Positions 9,180 to 20,751 of a DNA stretch of 64,000 nt are shown here, piece after piece. Both the position numbers and the translations under genes were made by a program. Where the stretch lies: NCBI GenBank assembly GCA_029237695.1, contig JAQRGA010000044.1, positions 372,001 through 436,000 of the forward strand, given 5' to 3'. The stretch comes from Conchocele bisecta (Eukaryota > Mollusca > Bivalvia > Lucinida > Thyasiridae). The notes beneath the pieces are model-generated. The model was not told the DNA's origin. It searched no databases and was given only the letters and a program-made list of their open reading frames with translations. How positions within the stretch are numbered: the stretch's first letter is position 1; each line of letters begins with the position of its first letter.

Positions 9180-9643
9180 CAGTTAGCTTTATGAAAATGC
9201 ATTTCCATTATTTACAGGTATATACAAATAAATCTACCGGTACAAGTTCTGTGTTTATACCAAGCGCTCTGTGGTATGAACGACAACCTGCTGTGATAGT
9301 TATAACATGCTCTGTTGAACCAAACCACAACAGCTAATCAAAACCCACTTCTAAATCATACCTAATTTTACCGAGATAGCAAATTAAACAAGGGCGTCGT
9401 TATCACTAAGCTAATCCCCTCACAAGCAGCCTCGATAATAAATAAATACTGTTTTTTACATGTTTGTCGTACAAACAAGGAGAACATTAAGTCCTCAGTG
9501 ACCTTGACCTACTACGGTTGGACGTGGGTCGTATGCAAAGCAAAGCATCAACCCTAGACACACATTATGGCCAAATATTATCGGAGAAACGGTTCACGAA
9601 AAATTGAAAAACTAAAGGTGTTACTAACGTACTCACGTATATG
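9180..9643 (-). other. Intronic interval without recognised features
   Basis: AT-rich sequence between two MITEs. There are no exon-like frames with splice sites and no clear repeat. Confidence 0.4.
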
Positions 9644-9804
9644 CAGGGATTCCGCTGGTGATCGCCACTTTCGCAATTGGCGATAAAAATAAACAATTGG
9701 CGATAAAAAATTACAATTTTCGAAAAAAAATCTCCACTTCAAAAAAAAAATATATAATTTTTTTTGAAGTGGCGATTTTTTTATTTTCCCTAGCGGAATC
9801 TCTG
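9644..9804. mobile_element. MITE family K, copy 2
   Basis: Ends AGGGATTCCGCTGG and CTAGCGGAATCTCT, with inner GCGATAAAAATAAACAATTGG and a foldback of the TCGCCACTTC arm. The flanks GTATATGC/GTACATGA are only approximately alike. Confidence 0.7.
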
Positions 9805-10758
9805 TACATGAACTAATGATATATCCCCTCTTGCCTATCAGCGCGGGGATAACAAAGCTCCAGATAAGCTTTGTGTCTAAAGCGTACTATACCCTCTGAT
9901 TTTCAAATCATTGCATATTTTACTTTAACAAATTAATTAGTGCTTTTCTTCATTTGAGCTCTGCTGTGCAATTTCCAACCATAGGGTCGGAATTGCACAT
10001 TTTTACTTTTTGACAATTTTTTGTAGCACAGACAATGTACTTTCCAAAAAACATTTAATTTTGTAAATATTCCATCTAGTTAAGTTGCTATGACGTCACA
10101 AACAACACACGTGTTGGCGTAAGTTTTTTATGCAAATGCAACTTCGTCGACCTTTTCGGGACATTTCCTTGTTAGTTTTGACTATGCGTAATCAACATAT
10201 ACGTGGAAGTTCTTTATCACATATGATATCTGAACCTTTCACACGCTCACTCTTAATATATCATTAAGTTTGAACTTGGGACAAAACAATCAAACATAAA
10301 TGAAAAGTCATGCAGAGCATGATGTTATTAGTTGATCAAATCAGGGTTCAATATATGTCCACATTTTAGTAGTTACGGAATCTCAGGGAAAAGTGAGAGA
10401 AGTGTTGATTTCCTCCCCAACCAAATTCTCCCAGTTATATTTAGTATGTATATACTGAATATTAGTGTAGTTTACGTAAATTCTTTAATATATCCATCAG
10501 AAATGTTTTTTAACAACTTACACCAATTTCCAAGTTAAGGACCATGACCTCCTTGGCTCATATATTGGTAATTTTCGACTTCCATCAAGCATAAAGTTCA
10601 ATGACCTTGAAATGACCTTGAACTTGGTTTAAAAAATGGCACCCGGATTTTTTGGAAACCTTATACATTCAAATTTATAAAAACACCGAGTGCCATAAAT
10701 TAACAAGAGGTGCCGGAATCTCATATATATATACCTACAATTGCCCCTGGACTAGAAG

Positions 10759-10935
10759 GCAAACCGCCTAACTTTAGTTTACCGAACTCTTGCAGATAAA
10801 ACGTTTATTTATAGCCAAATTGCAAACCGCCTAACTTTAGTTTACCGAACACTTGTAGTTAAAACGTTTATTTATAGCCAAATTGCAAACCGCCTAACTT
10901 TAGTTTACCAAACTCGTGTAGTGAAAAGATAATGG
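10759..10935. repeat. 63-bp tandem triplicate
   Basis: Units begin GCAAACCGCCTAACTTTAG at 10759, 10822 and 10885, with very few differences; the last is truncated. Non-coding. Confidence 0.85.
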
Positions 10936-11149
10936 CCAAAAATGAAAAATTATCCGGTTGATGTAATTTGGAAGTGATACAACAAATTTCGCATTTGTAG
11001 ATTACAGAATATAGGAGAAAAAGGTGGTTACAAACTTTTTCACAAATCGCGGATAACCAATATATTAGCCGATCTATAACTAGATCGGCTAATAATAACG
11101 AATCTGTTACGGTGCGAAACGCTCTCGAAATTAAATATAGATCACACAT

Positions 11150-11800
11150 CGATTGCACATCGAAAAATAACTACAGAGAATAAATAGTAATGTGCGTTAA
11201 CATTTTAAGGAAACACGATTATCGCCCCTGATATCAGTGCGGCAATTTACTTCGGATATAAAATATATAATAGTGCCAATCAATACATGGGGTAATGGTG
11301 AATGGATGTTCACTTTGCCAGAAAATGTCTCAGATGATGTCTTTGATATAAAGAACATTTTGTGCGTACTGCGTGGGCATGTACCTTTAACACTGATTAT
11401 TTTGATAGTATTGCTTAACCCATGCTCACGTGCCAGGTTATAATATAGGGAGGCATATTTTTTTCGTCCATGCATTAGATATAACATTCTTCGGGCTAAA
11501 TGAACAGTCATGAACCATTTTCGGACGATATAATTGGCATTTTTATACTTTGTATATCAAACATGAATTTTCACACTGATATCAGGGGCGATAACCGTGT
11601 TTCGTTAAAATGTTAAATGACATTACTATTTCTTCTCTGTAATTATTTTTTGATGTGCAATGATCATACTTATTAATCTGTCGATAATATTATTTTTTCA
11701 GGTGATTCATTTAATTAGTATAAATAATTAAAAAAATACCATGCCTCATTTGCTGATGGATAATCATTCTTACGTGTAGATATGGCTTGTTTCTCGCTTT
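11150..11800. repeat. Repeat family M with inverted ends
   Basis: ATCGCCCCTGATATCAGTG at about 11220 faces CACTGATATCAGGGGCGAT near 11574-11592. The left part (to about 11430) is close to 32760-33050, including GCCAGAAAATGTCTCAGATG. A trace with GGTTATCGCCCCTGATCTC lies near 58098. This is likely a foldback element. Confidence 0.6.
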
Positions 11801-13155
11801 AAGTATGCAAATCAAGGATTTATGAGCGTGATACATTGCCAGTTGTATCAGTCGGTGTGATCCAAATAATGTAAATTGATATCTTACATGCATGGTTTAG
11901 CCTTACTGTATTGTAGTTTACGTGTACCTGATGTTACAGCTTAGTGTTTCATTCGACTAGAGCATTCCCTAACATGAACTGTGCATGATAAGTGGAAGCC
12001 GTCGGGGCCACTTCATGCATTGAAGAGAAGAATTTCTCGATACACGTAGCCGCCCAGACAATATGGGTTGTATTGTACCCAGCCACAGTGAGCCACGTCG
12101 GTGATTGCATCGTCACCTGATTTATCAAGGGCATATTGTATTACATCACGAGACTATGTCACGTGAGTTAATTTAATGTGGCATGTGACAGAAAATACTG
12201 TGATATACAAAAAAGCAGTCAACCGGTTTCATGTTTCAGTTTCTAATTTCACTAATGCATCAGTTTTGATGTATTTACTTAAAATGTATAATGAATACAT
12301 CGCATTGAATTTCTTAATAGATGTTATCCCAGTAACAGTGCATGGTATGGTGATTTGTATTGTCACGTTTCTGTTCCTGATGACATTGATTGCAATGTAG
12401 AAGGTCGGGCAAAGCGGATCGGACAAAGCAGGTCACTATTCGTCAATGCGTACGCACGTCAGTCCCTCCATACTTCCACAGTAATCCATTTTTGACAACG
12501 TTGCTAAACATATTACTCAAACCTATCATACATTTATGTCAGCCACCCAACTTCCAGCCACCACTTCCGTAAATCAAACACAGCACAAAACCACTCGGCC
12601 ACCAAGGCCGACATGGCTTCAGCGATAAACTGTTGACTTTTATCGATCGGCTAGGGAAGCAACTCCTCTCGGGATTGAAGTAATGTACCTTGTGAAATCT
12701 GCCTCAAATCAAATTTTCAGACAAAATATTAATTAGTTAACAGTTTATTTTCATGTTGTAACAAAATAAATATACTAAACTAGTATGTGGTGGCAGAAAC
12801 ACTATGTAGGCTATGTATACATGGTTTACGTTCCTTCCTGAATCCAAACCGTTTGTCAAACATCGAAAGGATTCGGTAGGCATACTCAGTACTTAACGTA
12901 GTCGGTATTCATGGATTATATAGACTAGAGTAAAGACACAAGAGCTCACGAATCATACAAAAATCAATAATCAAACTATATATAAAGTTTCTACTTAGAT
13001 CGAAATCGTCGACTCTCAGTTTCCCAGCCAAGTTTGTCACATAAATTGACGTTAGACGTTAAGCGACTCAATTCTGAAACGTCGCCTGCTCCACATGGTG
13101 ACGTCAGAAAACAAGGATTTCCGACGTAACGTTATTTTGAGCCTAACGTTTGAAA
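11801..13155 (-). other. Intronic interval, no gene found
   Basis: Several short open frames (about 60-75 codons) on both strands lack splice context, motifs or repeats of coding type. I see no RNA gene. Confidence 0.4.
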
Positions 13156-13430
13156 TCGCACAGCGGCGCTCATTTATACTAAATAGGGAACAAATGATAA
13201 AAAAAATACAACAAATTGAAACCTTCACTTATTTGAGCTGCAAAAAAGCAAACAGTGTCAATTAAGTGAATTTTTAACTTTATGACAGTAGTTTCACGAC
13301 TTAATTTTAAAATCAATGCATATTTTCACATTGCTGTGCGTATTTTGTACTTTGTGCGTATTCAGCTAAAATAATTGCGTAAAATATGCCAATACACACC
13401 TTATCTGGAGCTCTGGGATAATACGGGTAA

Positions 13431-15620
13431 CATACAAGGTAGACCATATTTTTATTTTGTGAATTTTAGTCAAATATTGCTTTTATTACGAAATTTTTAT
13501 TTGTCTATGGGAATTTAACATGGGGGAAAAGGAGTTGCAGGAGCTGGGGGAGGAGCAAAAAATAAAAATGGAAATTGACTCCGAAACGTGGCTAGATAGC
13601 TTGGAAATGATCTAAGAAAACAACAAGAGCTGTATAGGAGAACAGCATAGCTCGACTACGAGGGTTGTCGATGTACACATAGTTTGACAAACAAGGTGGC
13701 TGCGGCCCGCATAAAAACCTTAACCAAGGTTGACTAAAAACCTTAACCAAGGGAAATTAAGTAATTCAAGGTTAAATGTAGGTCAATGTCAGATATAGGT
13801 CAGGGGTTATTGATGTACATCACTAGGAGATGAAGTATGGTTGTGTAGCCCGGATCCATACTGTAGGCCCAGGAGTATTCCATATACAAGCTTGACTAAA
13901 AACCTTAACCAAGGGGAAATAACTAAGTAATCCAAGGGTAAAAGTAGTTCAAGGTCAAATATAGGTCAGGATTATTGATGTACAATCACTTAGAGATGAA
14001 GAAATTGTCCAAGTATGGTTGCTGTAGGCCCAGGAGTATTCCATATACAAGCTTGACTATAAACCTTAACCAAGTTTGTAGTACAAACCTTAACCAAGGG
14101 AAATAACTAAGTAATTCAAGGTTAAATGTAGGTGAAGGTAAAATATAGGTCAGGGGTTATTGATGTACATCCCTATGAGAAAAAGTTATCCAAGTATGGT
14201 GTTTGTATGCACAATAGTATTCCATCTACAAGCTTGACTAAAAACCTTAACCAAGGTTGGCTAAAAACCTTAACCAAGGGGAATTAACTAAGTAATTCAA
14301 GAGGAAATGTAGGTCAAAGTCAAATATAGATCAGGGGTTATTGATGTACATCCCTATGAGAAAAGGTTGTCCAAGTATGGTGTCTGTATGCACAATAGTA
14401 TTCCATGTACAAGCTTGATTAAAAACCTTAACCAAGGTCGACTAAAAACCTTAACCAAGGGGAATTAACTAAGTAATTCAATGTTAAATGTAGGTCAAGG
14501 TCAAATATAGGTCAGGGGTTGTTGATGTACATCACTAGGAGATGAAGTTGTCCAAGTATGGTTGGTGTAGGGCCAGGAGTATTCCATCTACCAGCTTGAC
14601 TAAAAACCGTAACCAAAGAGAATTAAGTAAGTAATTCAAGAGGAAATGTAGGTCAAAGTCAAATATAGATCAGGGGTTATTGATGCACATCACTATGAGA
14701 AAAGGTTGTCCAAGTATGGTGTCTGTATGCACAATAGTATTCCATGTACAAGCTTGACTAAAAACCTTAACCAAGGTCGACTAAAAACCTTAACAAAGGG
14801 GAATTAACTAAGTAATTCAATGTTAAATGTAGGTCAAGGTCAAATATAGGTCAGGGGTTGTTGATGTACATCACTAGGAGATGAAGTTGTCCAAGTATGG
14901 TTGGTGTAGGGCCAGGAGTATTCCATCTACAAGCTTGACTAAAAACCTTAACCAAAGAGAATTAAGTAATTCAAGAGGAAATGTAGGTCAAATATAGATC
15001 AAGGGATATTGATGTACATCACTATGAGAAAAGGTTGTCCAAGTATGGTGTCTGTATGCACAATAGTATTCCATGTACAAGCTTGACTAAAAACCTTAAC
15101 CAGGGTTGATTAAAAACCTTAACCAAGAGGAATTAACTAAGTAAGTCAAGGTTAAATGTAGGTCAAGGTCAAATATAGGTCAGGGGTTGTTGATGTACAT
15201 CACTAGGAGATGAAGTTGTCCAAGTATGGTGGGTGTAGGGCCAGGAGTATTCCATATACAAGCTGGACTAAAAACCTTAACCAAGGTGACGCCGACGCCG
15301 GGGTGACTACATAAGCTCTCACTATTCTTCGAATTAGATTTTGAAAATCGGTCCACAATTTCTGAAATTAGAAAAATATCCCTATTCCTATGTTAAATCC
15401 CCATTAAATCCCCATAGACATCTATGAAGATGTCTATGGGGATTTAACATGGGGAAATTTGTTTTTCGTCATAAAATCAATTTTGAACCAAATTTCACAA
15501 AATAAAAATAAGCCTCATTCTTAAATGTTGATAAAATTTAATATTATCGAAAAAAGTATTGTTTTGCATTGTTTATATGGCCGTAAAATTTGGGCAGATT
15601 TTGTGAAACAGACAGTAACT
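13431..15620. mobile_element. Element L, reversed and split by a Helentron-like insertion
   Basis: 13431-13620 is the inverse of L's right half (CATGGGGGAAAAGGAG, TGTCTATGGGAATTTAAC). 15350-15620 continues with the palindrome CATAGACATCTATGAAGATG and the terminus GTGAAACAGACAG followed by TAA. The array element at 13622-15346 lies between them. Confidence 0.6.
13622..15346 (+). mobile_element. Helentron/HINE-like element with about nine 145-185 bp tandem units
   Basis: The left end AACAAGAGCTGTATAGGAGA contains a short hairpin (GAGCTGT...ACAGCATAGCTC). The core repeats a unit beginning AAGCTTGACTAAAAACCTTA; repeat starts fall near 13890, 14050, 14230, 14410, 14595, 14750, 14935, 15080 and 15265. 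The right end is GACGCCGACGCCGGGGTGAC and ATAAGCTCTCACTATTCTTC. The same ends surround the array at 20752-23550. Non-autonomous; the Helentron assignment is an inference from end structure. Confidence 0.65.
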
Positions 15621-15747
15621 TATTGTTAGTGGTAACTAAAATATTGATTGAGTGATAGTGGTAACTAAGTGACTAATTGATTAGTAGAAACTAAATGGTT
15701 GCTATTGTGTTAGTGATCTCTCATGGTTGCTTTTCAATGGATCACCA

Positions 15748-16190
15748 GGGGCCCGTTTCACTAAACTTCTTACGACTAAAATGTTCGTAAGTTCAAATTT
15801 AAGATCGTCTGTAAATTTCAATTTATGGATTTACATTTATTAAGCATAGGCTGCATATGCAGCCTATGCTCAATAAATGTAAATCCAATAATTGTTTACA
15901 AGTAAACATTGTTAATGTGAAATTTACAGACTATCATAATTTTGCACTTACTAACATTTTAGTTTCATTAAACTTAAACGACTAAGAAGTTGGTAACCGC
16001 AAAATTGAAATCCACAATATCATTTGTTCGGATAGCCGATTTTGGAAAATCTTTAATGGATGTGCTGCATTTAATGACATGAACATGTAGGTACAAAGTA
16101 GCATTAGAGAAACACGTTAATGTGAGAAGCAAATTCATAGAAATCTTCGTACGAACATTTTTATCGTACAAAGTTTAGTGAAACGAGCCC
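15748..16190. mobile_element. MITE family G, composite copy
   Basis: Complete left terminus, palindrome (GCATAGGCTGCATATGCAG) and right arm to TTTTAGTTTCATTAAACTT. Then comes about 175 bp of other sequence followed by a second right terminus (GTACAAAGTTTAGTGAAAC). It looks like two overlapping or rearranged copies. Confidence 0.65.
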
Positions 16191-16356
16191 AATACATTTA
16201 TTCACTAGTGCTGTAATCCGCGCCAGCGTAAAAATCTATCACATTGCAATACGCGCCGGATTCCTGACGAATTCCCATTCAACCACATACAGGAGATACT
16301 GCATAAACGCATTTTAGTCTAGTAACAGGCGAAATTAATTTCCCCCGGTTACTAGA

Positions 16357-16513
16357 TGAACCAGATGGCCGCGGCCCGCATGACGAGCCCGCCGAGGCAT
16401 TTAATGGCATTTTTAAAAACTTTAACGCAGATTTCGGACAGATGACGGATGGACGGACGCACGGACGTCATTGTGATCACTATGTCTCGCTTTCCGCAAG
16501 CGGGCTCGACAAA
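16357..16513. repeat. Repeat family O (GATGGCCGCGGCCCGCA ... CGCAAGCGGGCTCGAC)
   Basis: Left block AGATGGCCGCGGCCCGCATG; right block ATGTCTCGCTTTCCGCAAGC followed by GGGCTCGACAAAAA. It is preceded by GGACGGACGCACGGACG. Relatives: 18719 onward, 42055-42508, 58840-59018. Probably the end segment of Helentron-like elements. Confidence 0.6.
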
Positions 16514-16625
16514 AATGCGTTTATGCGATGGCACTGAGTAGAGCTGAGTTTCAACTCGTCAGGAAACTGGTGCATTTTTCGACGTGAAACATTTTACGCC
16601 GGTGCAGAGTGCAGCACCAGTGTTG

Positions 16626-16844
16626 TTAACCCGTAGACCGCTACACACAACAATTCTCGTCAGCTGTTGCTTTTATATCTTGCCTTATTTCTCAATAAAA
16701 ACATGGTTTGACAGCACATCAGAATCATTTCCGTTGGAAATGATTCTGAAGAGCTGTCAAAGCATGTTGTAAAGTATTCTAAAGTGCTGTAAAAGCATAT
16801 TTTTGATGATAAAAATGGAAAATAAACAGTGGTGTAAGGGTTAA
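16626..16844. mobile_element. TTAA MITE family D (piggyBac-like termini)
   Basis: TTAA at both ends. The left TIR CCCGTAGACCGCTACACAC is one base from the family CCCTTAGACCGCTA; the right end is GGTGTAAGGG. The palindrome is CAGAATCATTTCC/GGAAATGATTCTG. Confidence 0.8.
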
Positions 16845-16876
16845 CCAATTCCACGCAGGTTACCCATCCACAGACA

Positions 16877-17195
16877 GAGCTCCAGATAAAGTGCTTATTT
16901 GGTGCATTTTACACACTTATTTTAGCAGAATACGCATTGATTATCAAAAGTGGGAGTACAAAATACTATCAGCAATGTGAAAACATGCATTGATTTTCAA
17001 ATTGAGTAGGGAAAATACTGTAATAAAGTCGAAAATTTATTTACATGAGCTACAATTTTTTTTTAAATTTATTGTTTGTTCCCTATTTAACTAACATAAA
17101 GGAAGCAAATCAATAAAACATTTATAAAAGTAAAATATGCATTGAATTTGAAATCTGGGGGAAATACATTTTTACAGACAAAACTTATCTGGAGC
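16877..17195. mobile_element. Family H element, complete short copy (about 320 bp)
   Basis: Ends AGAGCTCCAGATAAA and ACTTATCTGGAGCC. The interior has TACGCATTGATTATCAAAAG and an AT-rich region. It defines the ends used to recognise the large copies at 9855 and 40672. Confidence 0.7.
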
Positions 17196-17205
17196 CTGTA
17201 CAGGT

Positions 17206-17700
17206 ATCTATATTTAAAAACATTTCTTTATGCCCCACCAGACCACGATAGTGTTACCCTTGTCCGTCCGTCCGTCCCGTCCCGTCCCATCCGTCACCAA
17301 CTTTGTACACTGTAGCCTATTTCATCAACATTGCAAAGTATACTTTAGTAGCAAAGTATACTTTGAGGGAGAAATTTTCAATTTTAAGATAAATTTATTA
17401 GTTTTTATTATACTGAATTTATTACATTATCACAGCCAATTTGGCTGTGATAATGTAATAAATTCAGTATAATAATTCTGCATACTTTTAATCATGAAAT
17501 ATATGCATTTGTTAGTTCTATATGAAATAATGCATTTCAGGAAAAATAAATGATTTCTCCCTCAAAGTATACTTTGCTAGTAAAGTATACTTTGCAATGT
17601 TGATGAAATAGGCTACTGGTCTATATTTAAAAACATTTCTTTATGCCCCACCATGATAGTGTTACCCTTGTCCGTCCGTCGTAAAATTTTTAAACCGTAC
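17206..17700. repeat. Direct repeat of about 70 bp flanking a family A MITE
   Basis: CTATATTTAAAAACATTTCT through GTGTTACCCTTGTCCGTCCG occurs at about 17211-17273 and again at about 17622-17682, with the MITE at 17312-17616 between. It is too long for a TSD; either the target was duplicated in tandem first, or two array units flank the insertion. Confidence 0.7.
17312..17616. mobile_element. Palindromic MITE family A, copy 4
   Basis: Full 305-bp copy from TGTAGCCTATTTCATCAAC to GATGAAATAGGCTAC, with the perfect centre CACAGCCAATTTGGCTGTG. Confidence 0.85.
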
Positions 17701-17950
17701 TATCTACATACCTGAAACTTGGTATGTAGCTTCCTTATGGTGAGTAGATGGAGTAATTTCTTATTTGACCCCCGGGTCATGGATTATCTCCCCCTTTTTG
17801 ACTTAGAATTTTCTAATTTTGCATTGTAACTTGAAAAAGATTTAAACCGTAATAACTAGACCTGGTATATAGTGCGCAAAGTTTATCTCGATTTTTGATT
17901 CGACCCCGTGTCATGGATTATCTCCCCTTTTGATCATGGATTTTTTCCTC
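17690..17950. repeat. Two imperfect tandem units with GGGTCATGGATTATCTCCCC-type core
   Basis: Each unit holds AACCGTA, a 'CTGAAACTTGGTATGTAG' or 'CCTGGTATATAG' segment, and TCATGGATTATCTCCCC. It resembles array cores of the Helentron-like elements. Non-coding. Confidence 0.5.
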
Positions 17951-18102
17951 ATTTATTATCAAAGCGGTATGTGGGGCATCCGTGCTAAAAGTACACATTT
18001 TCTTTTTTTTCTTCTATTTTTATTAATTTTTCAATGAACATATGTATAAAATGCGGTTACCACTCATTAGAATCAAGTAGTGGTCACAACATATATGTTG
18101 GT

Positions 18103-18496
18103 CAGGGGCGTAGCCAGGGACAAATTTCTGATACGCATACATATCAAATGGTAGAACATCGGGTGAGCATGGCTCACTCGTCGACCTAGCGAAGTTAGGG
18201 AGAGTGCTAGGGGGGTCCGGGGGCATGCCCCCCCCCCGTATTTTTTTTGAAACGGAGATCCTGTCTAACGCGTTTTCCTGCATTATTTACGGCACCATTT
18301 GTTTGTAATCGACATGTACGTTTCATACAAAATACGTTCTGTTCCAGACTCAATAGCAACCCCCACCACCACCCCCAAGATTTTATTGCATATTTCGAAA
18401 AATAAGCCTTTTTTTTGTAATTCTTTTATTTTTTCTCGCACGTACGCATGCGTACGTGCGTACGTGCGTACGTGCGTATGCCTGGCTACGCCACTG
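18103..18496. mobile_element. Family T element with exact 5-bp TSD (TTGGT)
   Basis: TIRs CAGGGGCGTAGCCAGG and CCTGGCTACGCCACTG. TTGGT flanks both sides (18098-18102, 18497-18501). The interior has GCTAGGGGGGTCCGGGGGCA, the motif also found in the copy at 54412-54804. The right part contains an ACGTACGTGCGTACG microsatellite. No coding frame. Confidence 0.8.
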
Positions 18497-18632
18497 TTGG
18501 TGGAAAAACAAACAACAGACTCGCATGTTCACATCAGTATTAAAGGCCAGAAAAAACATTTTTACAAATAAAGTGTGAACAGAATTAGAAAACAAGCTTA
18601 TGCAAATTTTTCTGTTATTTGTATATAATTAT

Positions 18633-20410
18633 AAAAACAAGAAACGAGGCAAAGCCACGAAGGCCAGGTTTCTTCCAAGCATGGACACTTGGATAACATA
18701 ATTATACCAACTTTTTGTAGACTAGATGGCCGTGGCCTGCATGTCGCACCTTGGGGCGAGGCATGGACACTAAAAAAATAGATATAGTAGATGGAAAAAC
18801 TTTAACCAAAAAACTTTAACCGGACACACGGACGAACGGACGGACGTATGCCAAAATGCCGACGATATCGCGCTTTCCGCAAGCAGGTGTGACAATGATG
18901 ATAAACACCCATGTGAAGTATCAAGGTATTTTGGGTGAAGCAGTTGCAGAGATATAGTACACGAAAAAACTTTAACAAAAAAATTCAAAGTAATTTGAAC
19001 TTGACATAGGGCACAGGATCGCGCTTTCCGCAAGCAGGTGCGACAATGATGATAAACACCATGTGAAGTATCAAGGTATTGGGTGAAGCAGTTGCAGAGA
19101 TATAGTATACGAAAAAACTTTAACAAAAAAATTCAAAGTAATTTGACCTTGACATGGGGTTGGGCACAGGATCGCGCTTTCCGCAAGCAGGTGCAACAAT
19201 GATGATAAACACCCATGTGAAGTATCAAGGTATTGGGTGAAGCAGTTGCAGAGATATAGTACACGAAAAAACTTTAACAAAAAAAATTCAAAGTAATTTT
19301 GACCTTGACATTGGGCACAGGATCGCGCTTTCCGCAAGCAGGTGCGACAATGATGATAAACACCCATGTGAAGTATGAAGGTATTGGGTGAAGCAGTTGC
19401 AGAGATATAGTACACGAAAAAACTTTAACCAAAAAATTCAAAGTAATTTGACCTTGACATTGGGCACAGGATCGCGCTTTCCGCAAGCAGGTGCAACAAT
19501 GATGATAAACACCCATGTGAAGTATCAAGGTATTGGGTGAAGCAGTTGCAGAGGTATAGTACACGAAAAAACTTTAACAAAAAAATTCAAAGTAATTTGA
19601 CCTTGACATTGGGCACAGGGGCCGCACGGTTTGGGGTTAGAATGAAAATATGGATGATGATAAACACCCATGTGAAGTTTCAAGGTAATGGGCGAAGCAG
19701 TTGCAGAGATATAGTATAACGAAAAAGTTTTAAAATCAAAAAACTTTAACCAGACGTACGTTAAAAAGTTAACGTTGAAAATGGCTAAGTCAATTACGTA
19801 GAAATAATAGGTGAAGGTAAAAAAATGGTCACATGTTGGATAGTTGTATGTGGTAGGCACCCCTTGGTTATGAAGCTGTGAAAGTTTGGTGGTCCTAGGT
19901 GGTACAGTACCAAAGAAATGGACTTAAACACGAAAACTTAACATTGTAAACGCGAAAACTTAACATTGAAAATGGCTAAGTCGACTGCGCGGAAAAAATG
20001 GGTGAAGTTAAAAAAAGAGTAACATGTTGGATAGTGATATGTGGTGGGTACCCCTTGATTATGAAGCTGTGAAAGTTTGGTGGTCCTAGGTGGTACAGTA
20101 CCAAAGAAATGGACTTAAACACGAAAACTTAACATTGTAAACGCGAAAACTTAACATTGAAAATGGCTAAGTCGACTACGTGGAAAAAATGGGTCAAGTT
20201 AAAAAAAAAGTAACATGTTGGATAGTGATATGTGGTGGGCACCCCTTGATTATGAAGCTGTGAAAGTTTGGTGGTCCTAGGTAGTACAGTAACAAAGAAA
20301 TGGACTCAAACACGAAAACTTAACATTGATTGTGGACGCCGCCCGCCCGCCCACCGCTCGCCCGCCGCCCGCCCGCCCGCCCGGCTTTCGCCAATCCAAT
20401 AGCCCGGATT
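18633..20410 (+). mobile_element. Array element with two different tandem cores (about 150 bp x5-6, then about 185 bp x3)
   Basis: Begins near AAACAAGAAACGAGGCAAAG. The first core (about 18840-19720) repeats GCGCTTTCCGCAAGCAGGTG, GATGATAAACACCCATGTG and CGAAAAAACTTTAAC. The second (about 19740-20330) repeats TTAACATTGAAAATGGCTAA and GTTTGGTGGTCCTAGGTGG. It ends in a GCCCGCCCGCC tract typical of these elements. Open frames across it are repeat artefacts. Confidence 0.65.
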
Positions 20411-20548
20411 TTTTTTCAAAAAACCTGGCTAAAAATTATAGAAATTATTGTTTGCTAGACTAGTTTTACACCAATTAAAAAAAATAATAGAAATATCCCA
20501 CAATCTTCCAGTTAATTTCAAAAGTTTGGATGAACTCTCGTACGTAAC

Positions 20549-20605
20549 CCTTAGACCGCTACACACAACAATTGTCGTCGGCTGTTGCTTTTATATCTTG
20601 CCTTA
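20549..20605. mobile_element. TTAA MITE family D, left part of a split copy
   Basis: From the left TIR CCCTTAGACCGCTA to ATATCTTGCCTTA. The copy resumes with TTATTTCTCAATAAAAAC at 24350 and ends near 24548. The 3.74 kb element at 20606-24349 separates the halves; intact copies (for example 37663-37906) read straight through. Confidence 0.8.
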
Positions 20606-20751
20606 GGCCTTTTTTTTTTATTAAGTTGGTTTACGGAATCGCCGCACCCAATTTTGCCGTTTTGGAATAAAAATAAAATTGAACTTTTCATTTTATTTTA
20701 TTTTTAATATCCGCCGCCGACAGCAAAATCCGCTGAAAGCAACCAAAAAAA

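Larger units (their letters stand above)
9855..13414. mobile_element. Large family H element (3.56 kb), CTCCAGATAAG TIR, probable 8-9 bp TSD
   Basis: The left end AGCTCCAGATAAGCTTTG and right end CACCTTATCTGGAGCT match the complete 320-bp copy at 16877-17195. The flanks are GGGATAACA (9846-9854) and GGGATAATA (13415-13423), a 9-bp duplication with one mismatch. The interior is not seen in the short copies: it holds a 63-bp tandem triplicate (10759-10935) and an inverted pair (11207-11612). No long frame was found. It is either a large relative with a decayed coding region or a copy swollen by later insertions. The 8-bp-type TSD suggests hAT affiliation; the superfamily is uncertain. Confidence 0.55.

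Noticed and set aside
13622..15346. CRISPR-like array suspicion from regularly spaced repeats
   Set aside because: Units are 145-185 bp, contiguous and alike throughout without unique spacers, and the sequence context is eukaryotic; it is a tandem core of a mobile element.
19071..19860. Series of minus frames with repeated LLHLLAESAI/TSHGCLSS-type peptides
   Set aside because: They follow a 150-bp tandem unit inside an array element; each unit gives the same peptide and no domain exists.
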